A stretch of DNA of 6,597 bases from Phycisphaerales bacterium (GTDB lineage Bacteria > Planctomycetota > Phycisphaerae > Phycisphaerales > SM1A02): the NCBI GenBank assembly GCA_020427625.1, contig JAGQOI010000398.1, positions 1-6,597 on the forward strand, given 5' to 3'. The position numbers and the translations under genes were made by a program. The notes under the pieces were generated by a model. The model had not been told where the DNA came from, searched no databases, and worked only from the letters and a program-made list of their open reading frames with translations. Shown here in pieces: positions 5,937 through 6,597 of the stretch (the stretch's first letter is position 1; each line of letters starts with the position of its first letter).

Positions 5937-5942
5937 CTCCCT
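5937..5942 (-). promoter_or_regulatory. Ribosome-binding site of the CotH-like gene
   Basis: AGGGAG on the minus strand sits 9 bases before the ATG at 5927, a good match to the anti-Shine-Dalgarno sequence. It fixes the start that yields the signal peptide. Confidence 0.65.
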
Positions 5943-5989
5943 GCGTCGTCAGCGGACGCCGATCTGGACATCATCGTCGAAGACATGGT

Positions 5990-6597
5990 TCAGCGCGGGC
6001 CGAATCGTTCACGGGCGAGGCGGCGCTGGTCGGGGGTGAGGACCTCGAAGACGGCCCGCATGACGCGGGTGCGCATCTCGGGCGAGGCGGAGCCGCCGAG
6101 TTCGGCGAGTCCGAGCGGCTGCACGAGGCCCTGGATCGTGGACGTCTGTTCGGGCGTGAGGGCGAGGTGATCGGCGAACTCATCGAAGCGGGCCTGACCG
6201 AAGTCGACGCGTCGTTCGACGGACGCTCGGATCTCTCGTCCGACGGTCTCGAGTTGAAGTCGCGCGTCGAGGCGTCGGGCGCGGAGGGGTCGTCCGGTCT
6301 CGCGTTCGATCGCCTTGGCGCGGGCGGCGCGGTACTCGTCCATCATGCGGGCGGCTTCGGTGCGCTGATCGGGCGTGAGGGCGGGGCGCATCTCGTCGAC
6401 CATCGAGCCGCGGTCGAGGAGCGGCTCGAAGGCGACGCGGAGGCGCTGGTAGACGGCGATCTTGTCGGGCGAGCCACGCTCGCCGGCGTTGAGCGTCGCG
6501 ACGTCCTCGTAGTGTTCGACGACGAGTCGATCGACGATCGTGGCGCGTTCGGCGAGGAGGCGATCGAAGGTGGCCTGCTGTTCGGGCGTGAGGGTGA
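5990..6597 (-). CDS. LTxxQ-motif (Spy/CpxP-like) helical protein, 5' end outside window
   Basis: The frame is open from the stop at 5990 to the window edge, giving 201 visible residues with no start needed inside; the ATG at 6403 is internal. Four LTPxQ motifs are present: LTPEQ (residues 2-6 of the visible part), LTPDQ (73-77), LTPEQ (146-150) and LTPDQ (186-190). Between them is mostly charged, Arg/Glu/Ala-rich sequence expected to be alpha-helical, for example RARAKAIERE-like and RLDARLQLETVGREIRASVE stretches. LTxxQ repeats define the Spy/CpxP-like periplasmic chaperone and sensor group, and planctomycetes have many proteins of this type with unclear function. A signal peptide would be upstream of the window and cannot be checked. 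The protein ends LTPDQRRLARERFGPR. It lies 62 bp before the CotH-like gene on the same strand and is probably the upstream member of the same operon. Confidence 0.75.
   Translation of the reverse strand, partial: TLTPEQQATFDRLLAERATIVDRLVVEHYEDVATLNAGERGSPDKIAVYQRLRVAFEPLLDRGSMVDEMRPALTPDQRTEAARMMDEYRAARAKAIERETGRPLRARRLDARLQLETVGREIRASVERRVDFGQARFDEFADHLALTPEQTSTIQGLVQPLGLAELGGSASPEMRTRVMRAVFEVLTPDQRRLARERFGPR

Noticed and set aside
5928..5989. Promoter or small gene between the LTxxQ and CotH genes
   Set aside because: Only the ribosome-binding site is convincing in these 62 bases; there is no recognisable -10/-35 pair, hairpin or separate small open frame.
4239..6170. Long plus-strand frame of 643 codons opposite the CotH and LTxxQ genes
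   Set aside because: High-GC antisense shadow: it is an Ala/Val/Glu/Arg/Gly-rich string without domains, while the minus strand has a signal peptide, EF-hand and a full CotH domain with good ribosome-binding sites.

Overview
The base composition is GC-rich throughout. The gene content points to a planctomycete, most likely of the Phycisphaerae type: a secreted protein ending in a dockerin-like double EF-hand tail, a secreted CotH-family protein with an EF-hand and Gly/Pro/Arg-rich linkers, and an LTxxQ-motif protein. This assignment is inferred from protein style; there is no rRNA or other phylogenetic marker here. I see no tRNA, rRNA, CRISPR array, transposase or sign of recent gene transfer.

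Layout from left to right. Positions 1-1017 (+) hold the 3' part of a secreted repeat protein with a dockerin-like C-terminus. Positions 1018-1459 contain no gene. They are packed with five copies of a composite inverted repeat, arranged as three palindrome-like elements between two convergent genes, and the middle element carries a strong hairpin that could terminate transcription from both sides. Positions 1460-2614 (-) encode a complete citrate synthase, probably starting at an ATG rather than the upstream TTG. A 175-bp gap follows, with a possible promoter.

Positions 2790-6597 form one tightly packed minus-strand gene set, in transcription order: an LTxxQ-motif protein (5' end outside the window), a secreted CotH-like kinase, a VTC-domain polyphosphate polymerase-like protein, and a DUF4956 membrane protein. 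The CotH and VTC genes overlap by 4 bases and the VTC and DUF4956 genes by 8, which implies an operon with translational coupling.

The most interesting content is that gene set. CotH, VTC and DUF4956 proteins are known to be neighbours in bacteria, but the job of the trio is not established to my knowledge. A cytosolic polymer-making enzyme coupled to a four-helix membrane protein and an exported kinase-like protein suggests synthesis and export, or outside-the-membrane use, of a phosphate-rich product. That idea is inference. The second notable item is the repeat array, in which every copy carries a second conserved box inside the well-visible outer repeat.
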